Assembly (NCBI RefSeq): GCF_020034665.1
Contig: NZ_JAIQDI010000002.1
Coordinates: 124,001 to 188,000 of the forward strand
DNA: 64,000 bases
From: Niabella beijingensis
GTDB taxonomy: Bacteria > Bacteroidota > Bacteroidia > Chitinophagales > Chitinophagaceae
Reading direction: 5' to 3'
Shown here piece by piece: positions 53,903 through 62,663 of the stretch; within the stretch, counting starts at the first letter, position 1; each line of letters opens with the position of its first letter. The notes beneath the pieces were generated by a model, which was given only the letters and a program-made list of their open reading frames with translations, did no database searches and was not told where the DNA came from. The translations under genes and the position numbers were made by a program.

Positions 53903-54229
53903 ATTTGGTTTAATTTATTAGAGCGCTCTGCGCGGGTAGTGTTTAGCCGGCGTTTTTATTATAAGAAATAAGTAGCTGGAATTTAGTGAAGCCGTTGGAG
54001 AGCGTATGCAATAATATCGTTGATGTCGAAGTCATCAGAAGTTAGTTTTCTTTTCATTTTTTGTTTAAAAATATATCCTCGAATGTTAAGCATGTGTTAA
54101 TCGGGTGATTCTGTTATAAATTATATAACTTGTTTATAGGTTTTTATAAATTTATAATAATAATTATATTTATACTTGTACCGGCTTAGCCATAAATCCA
54201 ATTTTATTAAACACTAAGATTAAATTACT
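53903..54229. promoter_or_regulatory. Divergent intergenic region of the exporter and cargo genes
   Basis: AT-rich, with TATACTTG at 54171-54178 (7 of 8 to TAnnTTTG) 52 bp before the cargo ATG but no TTTG at the right distance. A 24-aa frame lies on the minus strand. Promoters of both genes must be here. Confidence 0.35.
53983..54057 (-). CDS. 24-aa peptide upstream of the C39 exporter
   Basis: A short frame opens at 54057 with M-K-R-K-L-T-S-D-D-F-D-I-N-D-I-I and ends in H after 24 codons; 80 bp before the exporter ATG. The basic start followed by an acidic amphipathic stretch resembles the first half of export leaders but there is no Gly-Gly. May be a leader-like remnant or chance. Confidence 0.25.
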   Translation of the reverse strand: MKRKLTSDDFDINDIIAYALQRLH

Positions 54230-54997
54230 ATGAGAAAAAAACTAAAACTTGCCTTCGATGACCTTAGTACAGAATTGTTAGTCATTGAAACCTCAGAAGA
54301 ACTAAAGACAATAATCGGTGGAGCTGCGGTTGATGACCTGATGTTCCTTCTGGTTTCTAAAGGGTTTACTTTTACAGAGGATGGGTATGGCGGTTACTAT
54401 GGAACGGCACCCGGAGGGTCTCAAAATGAGTATCAATTTTCTGCTCACCAGGATTATGATTTTGGCTCAGATTGGGGAGGTTGGGCGTATGTTTATAATG
54501 GTGGAAGCGGTTCAGGGGAGTTTGATCTTGGTACGAGCCCCGGAACTACAGATTGTTTGCCGCTGGCCCTGGACGCGCTTATGTCAGGAATGATTAATCC
54601 TCTTGAAAGAGGGATGATTCCTACTTCATTTGCATTAGATGCCTATGATCATCATAATGGAACGGATAGCACCACTACTGGGGTCGATCCTTCCGATTTG
54701 TCCAGTGTTCTTGATCTTGCAGCGGATATGAATGGATTTACTGCAAAAACCAGAGCGACCGGAGATTTGCTTAACTTTTTTGAGACCCAATATGAAGACG
54801 CTTCTGAAATTAAAATAGAAGGTGTGGGTTATTATAACGTACCTGGAGGAGGAAGCCATGCTGTGAATGTGACCGGCTATTATAAAAATGAAGATGGCGA
54901 CTGGTATGTCAAATATGAAGACAAACAAAATGGTGGCGGCCTACTTCAAAAACCCGCATCTGAAATGGTCGGTCTTACAACCTTGAGCCCCAAATAA
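54230..54997 (+). CDS. Double-glycine-leader exported protein, cysteine-peptidase-like
   Basis: 255 aa. The leader (1-31) has the Bacteroidota pattern K-K-L-K-L-A-F-D-D-L ... E-E-L-K-T-I-I-G-G, with G30-G31 as the probable C39 cleavage site. The mature part of 224 aa is acidic and Gly/Asp/Tyr-rich. Its single cysteine is C109 in T-T-D-C-L-P-L-A-L, similar to the DCGPxxL helix start of C39-type papain-like folds, with H210 in S-H-A-V-N-V-T-G-Y and D231 or N234 beyond it in the usual order C-H-D/N. So the cargo itself may be a secreted cysteine peptidase or related enzyme. This is by pattern only. Its stop overlaps the start of the next gene (TAATG). Confidence 0.65.
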   Translation: MRKKLKLAFDDLSTELLVIETSEELKTIIGGAAVDDLMFLLVSKGFTFTEDGYGGYYGTAPGGSQNEYQFSAHQDYDFGSDWGGWAYVYNGGSGSGEFDLGTSPGTTDCLPLALDALMSGMINPLERGMIPTSFALDAYDHHNGTDSTTTGVDPSDLSSVLDLAADMNGFTAKTRATGDLLNFFETQYEDASEIKIEGVGYYNVPGGGSHAVNVTGYYKNEDGDWYVKYEDKQNGGGLLQKPASEMVGLTTLSPK

Positions 54998-55773
54998 TGT
55001 ATCCAATGCTTACAGTATTGAGGTGTGCAAAAGCATTATTGTTTTTGCTTGTCGTTGTTTTTTCATCGGTACTACATGCGCAGCGTGAGATAGTTGCTTA
55101 TGGGGCCATGCCCGCCCGTATATTACCGGCGGACTCGATCCAGAAGAATTTGGACGTTGTTTCAGCAAAATTTTATCAGCCCGAGGATAGTCTTTATACC
55201 ACAATTGATGACAGGTATCGTCGATCTTTTTTTTCTGGAGGTTTGTGGAATTCCAATACACGTAAAAACAGAGTCACCATCGGTTATTCCGTAAGACCGT
55301 TTATAGACAGCGTCTCTATTAACTTTAGAATTATTGAAGAGACAACAAAAATGTTGGAAGACATACCGTTGGCTAATCAGGTAGCCCGGGATTCAATTTT
55401 TGAAACGGAATGCAATAGATTGATCACTTTTCGAAGAACACAAAACAAGTTAAGGCATGAAGCCATACCTTGCTATGATAGCGCGAATGTATTTTTTAAT
55501 TTACCACAGCTTGATAAGCATTTACTAAACGCCGACAGCGTTATTATGCTCCGTTTCGTAAATCCAACAACCGTTTCTTGTGCTGTGGGCTTAAGTAAGG
55601 AAGTTATTATTTATAAGAGACGGGTCGGGTATCTGGTACTTCACTACAACTTATTTCATGAAGCAAACAGAAAAATCTCCTTTGAAGAAGCCTCCGATCT
55701 GCTTGATGAGTTCATTGAGAAAACCTGGGGCATGATCAGGTTTAAGAACGGGCAGCCCGGCCGGGAAAAATAG
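54997..55773 (+). CDS. Sec-exported partner protein, 258 aa
   Basis: Begins at the A of the preceding TAA, so it is translationally coupled to the cargo gene. A signal peptide is clear: hydrophobic core A-L-L-F-L-L-V-V-V-F-S-S-V and A-Q cleavage near residue 29. The mature part of about 230 aa is mixed; C-terminal strands E-V-I-I-Y-K-R-R-V-G-Y-L-V-L-H-Y then a helix F-E-E-A-S-D-L-L-D-E-F. Unrecognised. The tight coupling and periplasmic location make an immunity protein or a secretion partner the simplest guesses. Confidence 0.7.
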   Translation: MYPMLTVLRCAKALLFLLVVVFSSVLHAQREIVAYGAMPARILPADSIQKNLDVVSAKFYQPEDSLYTTIDDRYRRSFFSGGLWNSNTRKNRVTIGYSVRPFIDSVSINFRIIEETTKMLEDIPLANQVARDSIFETECNRLITFRRTQNKLRHEAIPCYDSANVFFNLPQLDKHLLNADSVIMLRFVNPTTVSCAVGLSKEVIIYKRRVGYLVLHYNLFHEANRKISFEEASDLLDEFIEKTWGMIRFKNGQPGREK

Positions 55774-55777
55774 GTTT

Positions 55778-57094
55778 ATGGAAACTACGCGTATCAGAAC
55801 TTACATCTTAAATTTAGAAAAAAGGACCGATCGCCAGGCACATGTCTTAAATGAGTTTAACGGGCGGGACGAGTTTAATATAGAACTTGTCCGCCCTGTT
55901 AAACACGATATTGCTGCAGTTAGTTTGTGGAATACCATCAAGTATATTCTCCGGGAATTAGTAGACTCAGCAGAAGAGCATATCTTACTTTGTGAAGATG
56001 ATCATCAGTTCACAAAGAATTATTCAAAAGAACGGCTATTTGAAGCAATTGCAGAGGCAAAAAGTCTTAATGCAGATATTCTGTCTGGTGGGGTTAGTTG
56101 GTGGGAAGATGCCGTACCGATCAGTAACAAACTTTTTTGGGTCAAAAAGTTTTCAGGTCTTCAGTTTACAATCATTTTTAAAAAATTCTTTTCAAAAATA
56201 TTATTTGCGGAGTTTGGAAATATGAATGCTGCGGATTACAAGATTTCAGGACTTTCAAATAAGAGTTTTTTCTGTCATCCATTCATTTCCACTCAAAAAG
56301 AATTCGGATACTCAGATGTTACTACAAAGAACAACGGTTCCGAAAGAGTAGAAAAGCTTTTTGCAATGACTGAACAGAGATGTAACCATCTTACTTTTTT
56401 CTCAGTTTTTTATAAAAAAATAAAGCCTACCAGTATTAGCCCAGGTATAGCAGATGACATAACGATTCCGACTTACATAATTTGTCGAAATATGGATGAG
56501 CAGACAGCATTGCATATTCAAAGACAATTTATAGGGAAAAATGAGTTTGAAACCAGCCTGGTTCAAGGCATTACAACCGACGATAAGGAGTTGGATTTAT
56601 GGAAAAGCATCAAACATGTTATATCGATTGCAATTGAAAAAGAAGATGATATTATTGTAGTTTGTGAAGATTCTCACGTATTCGAAAATTCATACAACAG
56701 GCAACATTTCATACAAAATATATTGGAAGCACACTATCTGCATACTGAAATTTTGTGCGGAAATGCTACTGATCTCGGTATGGCATTACCAGTGGGTAAC
56801 AAATTTTGGGTTGACCGGTTCTCGGGAACAACTTTTTTTGTTTTGTACAAGTCGGTTTTTAAGAAAATACTTAATACGCCGGACAGAAGTACAAGTCTCT
56901 TTTATCACTTATTATCTTCCTGTAGTAGTTATAAAATGGCATTGGCTCCATTTGTGTCGTCTGCGAACAATGAATTGGCGAATCCGTCCCTGAATCAATC
57001 TGAAGCATCTAATTCGTTTACCCGGGTTCTTAATAGGCTTGACGTTTTATCTAACGCTGAAAATTTCCAAAAAGGACAGATCTGGATGGAATAA
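55778..57094 (+). CDS. Tandem glycosyltransferase-25-like protein
   Basis: 438 aa made of two similar halves. Half 1 (about 7-185): Y-I-L-N-L-E-K-R-T-D-R (10-19) is the GT25-style N-terminal motif, then H-I-L-L-C-E-D-D-H (68-76) with an E-D-D acidic motif, and W-V-K-K-F-S-G-L-Q-F. Half 2 (about 230-400): Y-I-I-C-R-N-M-D (degenerate start), I-V-V-C-E-D-S-H (293-300), F-W-V-D-R-F-S-G-T-T. The same strand order suggests duplication, with half 1 the more likely catalytic domain. It would transfer a sugar, possibly to the exported protein. 4-bp gap from the previous gene, same operon. Confidence 0.65.
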   Translation: METTRIRTYILNLEKRTDRQAHVLNEFNGRDEFNIELVRPVKHDIAAVSLWNTIKYILRELVDSAEEHILLCEDDHQFTKNYSKERLFEAIAEAKSLNADILSGGVSWWEDAVPISNKLFWVKKFSGLQFTIIFKKFFSKILFAEFGNMNAADYKISGLSNKSFFCHPFISTQKEFGYSDVTTKNNGSERVEKLFAMTEQRCNHLTFFSVFYKKIKPTSISPGIADDITIPTYIICRNMDEQTALHIQRQFIGKNEFETSLVQGITTDDKELDLWKSIKHVISIAIEKEDDIIVVCEDSHVFENSYNRQHFIQNILEAHYLHTEILCGNATDLGMALPVGNKFWVDRFSGTTFFVLYKSVFKKILNTPDRSTSLFYHLLSSCSSYKMALAPFVSSANNELANPSLNQSEASNSFTRVLNRLDVLSNAENFQKGQIWME

Positions 57095-57098
57095 ACGG

Positions 57099-57320
57099 TT
57101 ACGCTTTCTTTTTAAATTTACCAAGCTCAGATAATATCTCTTTTACATTTTCCCCGATATATTGCAGATCACTAACCGGCTCCGGGAACTGTTTTGTTTC
57201 GTAGCTGCAGAACTGCCATATTTCCAGTATATCGGCGGCCGGGACCGTATAGGGTTGAAATTCCCTATTGAGCGATAGGAGTGTCGCAAATGTTTTTACC
57301 TTGAAGAACGTTTTTTTCAT
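57099..57320 (-). CDS. Small unknown protein, 73 aa
   Basis: Starts K-K-T-F-F-K-V-K and ends with a Lys-rich tail; a W-Q-F-C segment in the middle. No signal or motif. It converges with the glycosyltransferase gene (4-bp gap) and lies 161 bp downstream of the LytTR regulator on the same strand. Confidence 0.4.
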   Translation of the reverse strand: MKKTFFKVKTFATLLSLNREFQPYTVPAADILEIWQFCSYETKQFPEPVSDLQYIGENVKEILSELGKFKKKA

Positions 57321-57481
57321 TTTGATGGCCCCGCTAAGCGCTTAAATATCGGGAATATGAATATGACCTGACTTTTGTGATTTTAGAACGGAACGCGGAT
57401 GCCAGGCCGTCACTGATTAAAATCATTTGCGCTATCCGTAACTTCATTTTCGCCTCTTTATGTGTCAGTATCGGCATGGGT

Positions 57482-58204
57482 CTATTTTCCTAAAATCTTT
57501 TTAGTTACAAATTCACTGAAAAAGAAATCCCTGTAAATATTTCCAATGGGAATTTCGTTAGCGCCAATGTACACCGTGTTATTATCAACAGCGTTGATGT
57601 GCTTAACATTAATGATATATGATTTGCTCACCCGCACAAACATTTCCTTTGGTAACCGGTCGTAGATGGTCTTAATATTCATAGCGGTAATTACCTTCTG
57701 ATTTTCGAGGTGCATCACCACATAATCTTTTAATCCCTGGATAAAAAGAATGTTGCTGAAATATAGTTTGAAAATCCGCCGGTCTGCTTTTACAAAGAAA
57801 AAATCGTCTGTGATCCGTTCAATATTGTTGTTGAAATAATCAGCTGCAAGCAATTTGGAATAGGTGTGTGCTTTTTCAACTGCTTTTTGAAAACGCGCTG
57901 CTTTTACAGGTTTTATCAGGTAGTCTATGGCGTCTACTTCATAGCTGTCAGTAGCAAATTCTGAATAGGCCGTGGTAAAAATAACAAATGTCTCTTTTGG
58001 AATCGTGCGCGCAAATTCAATACCGTTTATTCCCGGCATTTGTATGTCCAGGAATATTAGGTCAACGGTATTGTTCCCCATAAAATCAGCAGCCACACCG
58101 GGGCTGTTGAATGAACCGATCAATTCCAGGTCGCCTGTTTGGTCAATCAATATCTCTATAGCCTCTCTTGCCAGCGGCTCATCGTCTATGATAATACAAT
58201 TCAT
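57482..58204 (-). CDS. LytTR-family response regulator
   Basis: 240 aa. Receiver domain 1-115 with D8-D9 and phospho-acceptor D53 in F-L-D-I-Q-M-P-G, and K in K-P-V-K at about 110. LytTR DNA-binding domain 140-235 (F-I-Q-G-L-K-D-Y-V-V-M-H, F-V-R-V-S-K-S-Y-I-I-N). It overlaps the kinase gene by 4 bp. It would bind direct repeats upstream of its targets; the target here is perhaps the TBDR operon on the other strand. Confidence 0.95.
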   Translation of the reverse strand: MNCIIIDDEPLAREAIEILIDQTGDLELIGSFNSPGVAADFMGNNTVDLIFLDIQMPGINGIEFARTIPKETFVIFTTAYSEFATDSYEVDAIDYLIKPVKAARFQKAVEKAHTYSKLLAADYFNNNIERITDDFFFVKADRRIFKLYFSNILFIQGLKDYVVMHLENQKVITAMNIKTIYDRLPKEMFVRVSKSYIINVKHINAVDNNTVYIGANEIPIGNIYRDFFFSEFVTKKILGK

Positions 58205-59208
58205 AATTTTATGGTTAATGCTGCACAGTACGTTTCTGTGTCGTCCTCAATAATCAAACGATGTGTTGCGGGGAACAGCAGTTCAAGCCTTCGCCTGATA
58301 TTTGCCAGTCCTAAACCGCCGGCATTACCGTCCGATTTCAGGATAGGTTTTGAATTAATGCATTTAAAGAAAAGTTCATCGTTTCTGACATCGAAATACA
58401 GGTTTACATAAGATGGTTTTGTCGCATCATTGTTGTGCTTTACAGCATTTTCCACGAAAGAAATGAACAGCAACGAAGGAATTTGCACGCCGCTCAAATT
58501 TCCTTCTTTTGAAATCAGGAAATCAAAACGATCCCGCCTTACTTTTTCCAAATTTAAAAAATCTTCCAGGAAATGAATATCCGCCGTCAACAATACCTTC
58601 TCTCTTGCACTGTCATAAAGCTGGTAGCGCAGTAAATCGCTTAGCTTCATTAAAACCTGCGAGGCTTTTTCGGGGTCTTTCTTCGTCAGAACATTGGCAT
58701 TGTTCAACATATTAAATAAGAAATGCGGGTTGATTTGGTTTTTCAGTTGTTCTAACTCTGCATAGGTTTTCGACTGTTCCAACTCGTAGATCAATTGCCT
58801 GTCCATCATTCCTTTCTGAAAGAGTTTTATGGAAGAGGATGCCGCTAGCAGTAACAGGGTAAGGAAGGAGAAAAGTGGGATATTCAGGCCATGTTCTTTA
58901 TTAAAAGGATTGAAAAAATAACCACAAATAGCTACTATCACAAGGATGCTGATCACCGATAGAATGTATTCAATGTTTTTATTCCGGAACAAAAGCTTTG
59001 GTACCAGCACATACATATTTACATAGAATAGTATAATGAAATATACCAGTATCGTTGTCGGACTGGCAATTACGTAAGCGCTGTTGTACAATACAGTACC
59101 TATAAAAACAATGAGCAACAGGTGCCGGAATATCCTGCGGTCGGGTGAAATCAGGAAACGAAAAAGAACGTTTTCGCTGATAGGTTGTTGATGGGTAGAA
59201 TCATTCAT
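58201..59208 (-). CDS. Histidine kinase of the LytS/YehU-like type
   Basis: 335 aa. Four to five transmembrane helices in residues 25-125, then the His_kinase domain with H162 in N-Q-I-N-P-H-F-L-F-N and an HATPase-like C-terminus (N-A-V-K-H-N, G-G-L-G-L-A-N-I-R-R-R-L). Sensor partner of the LytTR regulator. The TBDR and DUF4249 operon starts 244 bp away on the other strand. Confidence 0.95.
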   Translation of the reverse strand: MNDSTHQQPISENVLFRFLISPDRRIFRHLLLIVFIGTVLYNSAYVIASPTTILVYFIILFYVNMYVLVPKLLFRNKNIEYILSVISILVIVAICGYFFNPFNKEHGLNIPLFSFLTLLLLAASSSIKLFQKGMMDRQLIYELEQSKTYAELEQLKNQINPHFLFNMLNNANVLTKKDPEKASQVLMKLSDLLRYQLYDSAREKVLLTADIHFLEDFLNLEKVRRDRFDFLISKEGNLSGVQIPSLLFISFVENAVKHNNDATKPSYVNLYFDVRNDELFFKCINSKPILKSDGNAGGLGLANIRRRLELLFPATHRLIIEDDTETYCAALTIKL

Positions 59209-59409
59209 TTATATAATTGTATAGAACAAATTTAACATTTAAAGCAATGGTCTGATTTGCTTTTATACGAAAGTATTCGCTTTTTATACGAAAGCAGGAG
59301 CGATTGCAGAACGCGTAAAACGATGATATATTTTGTAGTGCTCCGGCACACTTTGCTATAAAAGATGCGGCGTTTGATATAATTAAAAAAAGGCGGTTAT
59401 CCAAAGGGA

Positions 59410-59417
59410 TAGTTTTG
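59410..59417 (+). promoter_or_regulatory. -7 promoter element upstream of the TBDR gene
   Basis: TAGTTTTG matches TAnnTTTG exactly, 35 bp before the ATG at 59453. It overlaps an alternative in-frame GTG start at 59417, which makes the later ATG more likely. No TTTG at the expected distance upstream. Confidence 0.4.
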
Positions 59418-59452
59418 TGTCTGAAGTGCAATGGCTAAATCGACTTTTTAAA

Positions 59453-61825
59453 ATGAGACATAAGATTATTTATACACTACTGTTTATAACCATTTCATTC
59501 GGAGTCTGTTCACAGGGAAAAGTTACGTTGAGTGGAACAATTACCGTAAAAACAAACACGGAAACAATAATCGGTGCAACCATTTTCATTCCAGAAGCAA
59601 AGGTTTCAACAGTTACCAATGCCTATGGCTTTTATTCCATCACCCTGCCCAAAGGGACATATACTGTCGTTATCAGCTATGTGGGCTTTGAGAATATTGA
59701 GGAGCATATCGTTCTGACGGAAAACAGCAGAAAAGATTTTTCGATGTTTGAAAGAAGCAAAACTCTGGATGAAGTAGCGATAAAATACAATAGTTCAGCA
59801 AGCAACATCCGGAAGCCGGAAATGAGTGTGAATAAACTCTCTATTTCCACCATCAAAAAGATGCCGGCAGTTATGGGCGAGGTTGATATTTTGAAAGCTA
59901 TTTTGCAACTTCCGGGAGTTTCCACTGCACAGGAAGGTGCAACAGGCTTTAACGTCAGGGGTGGTTCGGTTGATGGTAATTTAATATTGTTAGATGAAGC
60001 CATTGTTTACAATACTTCACACCTGTTCGGCTTTTTCTCGGTTTTTAATGCAGATGTGATTAAAGATTTAAAATTGTATAAGGGTGGAATACCTGCAAAT
60101 TTCGGTGGACGCACTTCGGCTGTTTTGGATATTTATCAAAAAGAGGGGAACAATAAAGAACATCATATAACGGGCGGAATTGGCGCGGTTTCGAGCAGGT
60201 TACTGGCGGAAGGTCCTATTGTAAGCGATAAAAGCTCGTTCATAGTTGCGGGTCGTACTTCTTATGCTCATTTGTTTCTGAAACTGGCTGATAACCCCAA
60301 CGCTGTTTCTTTTTATGACCTGAACGCTAAACTGAACTATAAGATCAATGGCGATAACAGGATTTTTCTTTCAGGGTATTTCGGTAAGGATAAAATGGAT
60401 TTCAGCGATTTTTTCAGCAATGATTATTCCAACTCGTTCTTTAATCTTCGTTGGAATCATATCTTTTCCGAAAAATTTTTCTCCAATGCATCGGTCATTT
60501 ACAGTAAGTATGACTATGGCCTGAAGATAAAGAATGTTGGCATCGACTGGGCATCGGACATCCGTAATTATAATTTTAAGTACGATTTTAGTCAGCATTT
60601 GTCCGACAAGCTGGTCCTGAATTATGGTGTCAATTCCATCTACTACCAGTTCAATCCCGGCACAATAAAACCAATGGATGCGGCATCGCCTGTCAATGCT
60701 GATCAGATCGAAAAAAAATATGCCTGGGAAAATGCAGTATATCTCAGCGCCGAGCAACAACTCACGGATAAAATAGCATTGAATTATGGACTGCGGTACA
60801 GTAATTTTCAACGGTTGGGGGAACAGCATATAAATAACTATGCCAATAATCAGGCAGTGGTTTTTAATCCTGAGCTGCAAATTTATGAGGAAGGAACTCC
60901 TACAGGTACAACATACTATACTAAAAATAAAAAGATTATTGGTTTTGGGAATTTAGAACCTCGTTTGGCAGTTTCTTATGCCCTGAATGACGGTCAGTCC
61001 ATTAAGGCAAGTTATAACCGGATGAGTCAGTATATCCACTTAATTTCCAACACAGCTTCCGTCTCTCCTCTCGATATCTGGGCACCGAGCGACCGGTATT
61101 TGAGGCCCGAAATTCTTGATCAGGTTGCATTGGGCTATTTCAGGAATTTCGGCCATGGAAAATATTCGCTGGAAACAGAAGCTTTTTACAAGAAAACTAA
61201 AAATAAAGCAGATTACATTGATGGTGCCGAGCTGATTGCCCACAGGGCCATAGAACAGGTATTGCTAAACGGGGAAGCAAGGGCTTACGGACTTGAGGTG
61301 ATGTTGAAGAAAAATACCGGGAAACTGACAGGCTGGCTTTCCTATACACTTTCAAAAGCAGAGCAACGCACACCGGGAAGAAATGCAGAAGAACCTGGTA
61401 TCAACAACGGCGGGTGGTACCGTGCCAGTTACGATAAAACGCATAACCTTTCGCTTACAGCTGCTTATCAGCTGACAAAAAAATGGAGTTTTGGTGGCAT
61501 TTTTACCTGCCAAACCGGGAAAGCGGCCACCTATCCCATTGGTAAATACCAGTACCAGGGAATTACCATCGCAAATTATGGAGCACGAAATGTCAATTCG
61601 CTTCCGGCATATCATCATTTGGATTTATCAGCTACCTACACGCCAAAGCCTGACAGCAAAAAAAGATGGAAAGGTGAATGGGTGTTCAGCATTTACAATG
61701 TTTATAATAGGAGCAACGCCGCATCTATTATGTTCGAGCAAAACAGGGAAACAGGGTTGAATGAGGCAAAGCGGGTATCAATTTTCGGTATCGTACCGGG
61801 TGTAACTTATAATTTCAGATTTTAA
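59453..61825 (+). CDS. TonB-dependent receptor paired with DUF4249
   Basis: 790 aa from ATG 59453. Signal 1-20, CarboxypepD_reg-like domain about 22-110 (G-T-I-T-V-K-T; N-A-Y-G-F-Y-S-I-T-L), then D-E-V-A-I-K-Y and the plug motif M-P-A-V-M-G-E-V-D-I-L-K, seen in TBDRs that precede DUF4249 lipoproteins. F-N-V-R-G-G-S-V-D-G-N is the plug core. The barrel ends in F-R-F. Substrate unknown. Followed by the DUF4249 gene after 16 bp. Confidence 0.93.
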   Translation: MRHKIIYTLLFITISFGVCSQGKVTLSGTITVKTNTETIIGATIFIPEAKVSTVTNAYGFYSITLPKGTYTVVISYVGFENIEEHIVLTENSRKDFSMFERSKTLDEVAIKYNSSASNIRKPEMSVNKLSISTIKKMPAVMGEVDILKAILQLPGVSTAQEGATGFNVRGGSVDGNLILLDEAIVYNTSHLFGFFSVFNADVIKDLKLYKGGIPANFGGRTSAVLDIYQKEGNNKEHHITGGIGAVSSRLLAEGPIVSDKSSFIVAGRTSYAHLFLKLADNPNAVSFYDLNAKLNYKINGDNRIFLSGYFGKDKMDFSDFFSNDYSNSFFNLRWNHIFSEKFFSNASVIYSKYDYGLKIKNVGIDWASDIRNYNFKYDFSQHLSDKLVLNYGVNSIYYQFNPGTIKPMDAASPVNADQIEKKYAWENAVYLSAEQQLTDKIALNYGLRYSNFQRLGEQHINNYANNQAVVFNPELQIYEEGTPTGTTYYTKNKKIIGFGNLEPRLAVSYALNDGQSIKASYNRMSQYIHLISNTASVSPLDIWAPSDRYLRPEILDQVALGYFRNFGHGKYSLETEAFYKKTKNKADYIDGAELIAHRAIEQVLLNGEARAYGLEVMLKKNTGKLTGWLSYTLSKAEQRTPGRNAEEPGINNGGWYRASYDKTHNLSLTAAYQLTKKWSFGGIFTCQTGKAATYPIGKYQYQGITIANYGARNVNSLPAYHHLDLSATYTPKPDSKKRWKGEWVFSIYNVYNRSNAASIMFEQNRETGLNEAKRVSIFGIVPGVTYNFRF

Positions 61826-61841
61826 TGCTAATAATAAAAAA

Positions 61842-62663
61842 ATGAAAAATATACTTAAATACCTGAATATTTCATACTGCTTTTTTCTTCTGGCTTGCAC
61901 AAAAGTAGTGGAAATGGATTTGGAAACAGCAGAACCAAAACTGGTAATTGACGCATCCATTGATTGGGTAAAGGGTACGACAGGCAATGAGCAGAAAATC
62001 AAACTCTCCACCACAACCGGATATGATAGTACGATATTTCCGGCAGTTTCGGGAGCGGATATAATTATAACAAATTCAGCAAATACTGTTTTTCGTTTTA
62101 TAGAAAGTCCTGGTACAGGAGAATACAGCTGCTTCGATTTCCGCCCGGTTATCGGGGAAACTTATACATTAAAAGTAGTTTTAAACGGGGAGATTTATAC
62201 CGCAACCGAAACCTGTATAGGTGTGCCGGATATTGAAAATAATATTACGCAGAATAATAGCGGTGGATTTGGAGGTGACGAAGTGGAAATTACCTACTAT
62301 TACCGGGATAATGGACGTGAGGAAAATCACTATCTGCATCGTATTCTATCGCCTGTATCAAGGTTTCCGGATTATAAAGCCGAAGATGATAAGAACAGTC
62401 AGGGCAGCCTGTTGCAGGGGTTTTTTTCCGATAAAGAGCTGAAAGCCGGGGACATGATAAACATCCGACTCTATGGCATTTCCAGGAGCTATTATGATTA
62501 TTTCAGAAAATTGTTAGCCGCCTCCGGGGCTGGTAACGGTCCCTTTCAAACAACACCAGGTTCGGTGAGAGGCAATATTATCAATCAGACCCATTTTGCC
62601 AACTTCGCTTATGGATATTTCAGACTATCAGAAGTGGACGTAGTGAATTATACCATAAAGTAA
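61842..62663 (+). CDS. DUF4249 lipoprotein
   Basis: 273 aa. Lipobox L-L-A-C, Cys19. The body has the family pattern L-V-I-D-A-S-I, D-I-I-I-T-N, and Y-T-L-K-V-V-L-N-G-E-I-Y-T-A-T-E-T. Co-encoded with the TBDR; the two are a frequent Bacteroidota pair. Role unestablished; probably a receptor partner at the surface or periplasm. Confidence 0.92.
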   Translation: MKNILKYLNISYCFFLLACTKVVEMDLETAEPKLVIDASIDWVKGTTGNEQKIKLSTTTGYDSTIFPAVSGADIIITNSANTVFRFIESPGTGEYSCFDFRPVIGETYTLKVVLNGEIYTATETCIGVPDIENNITQNNSGGFGGDEVEITYYYRDNGREENHYLHRILSPVSRFPDYKAEDDKNSQGSLLQGFFSDKELKAGDMINIRLYGISRSYYDYFRKLLAASGAGNGPFQTTPGSVRGNIINQTHFANFAYGYFRLSEVDVVNYTIK

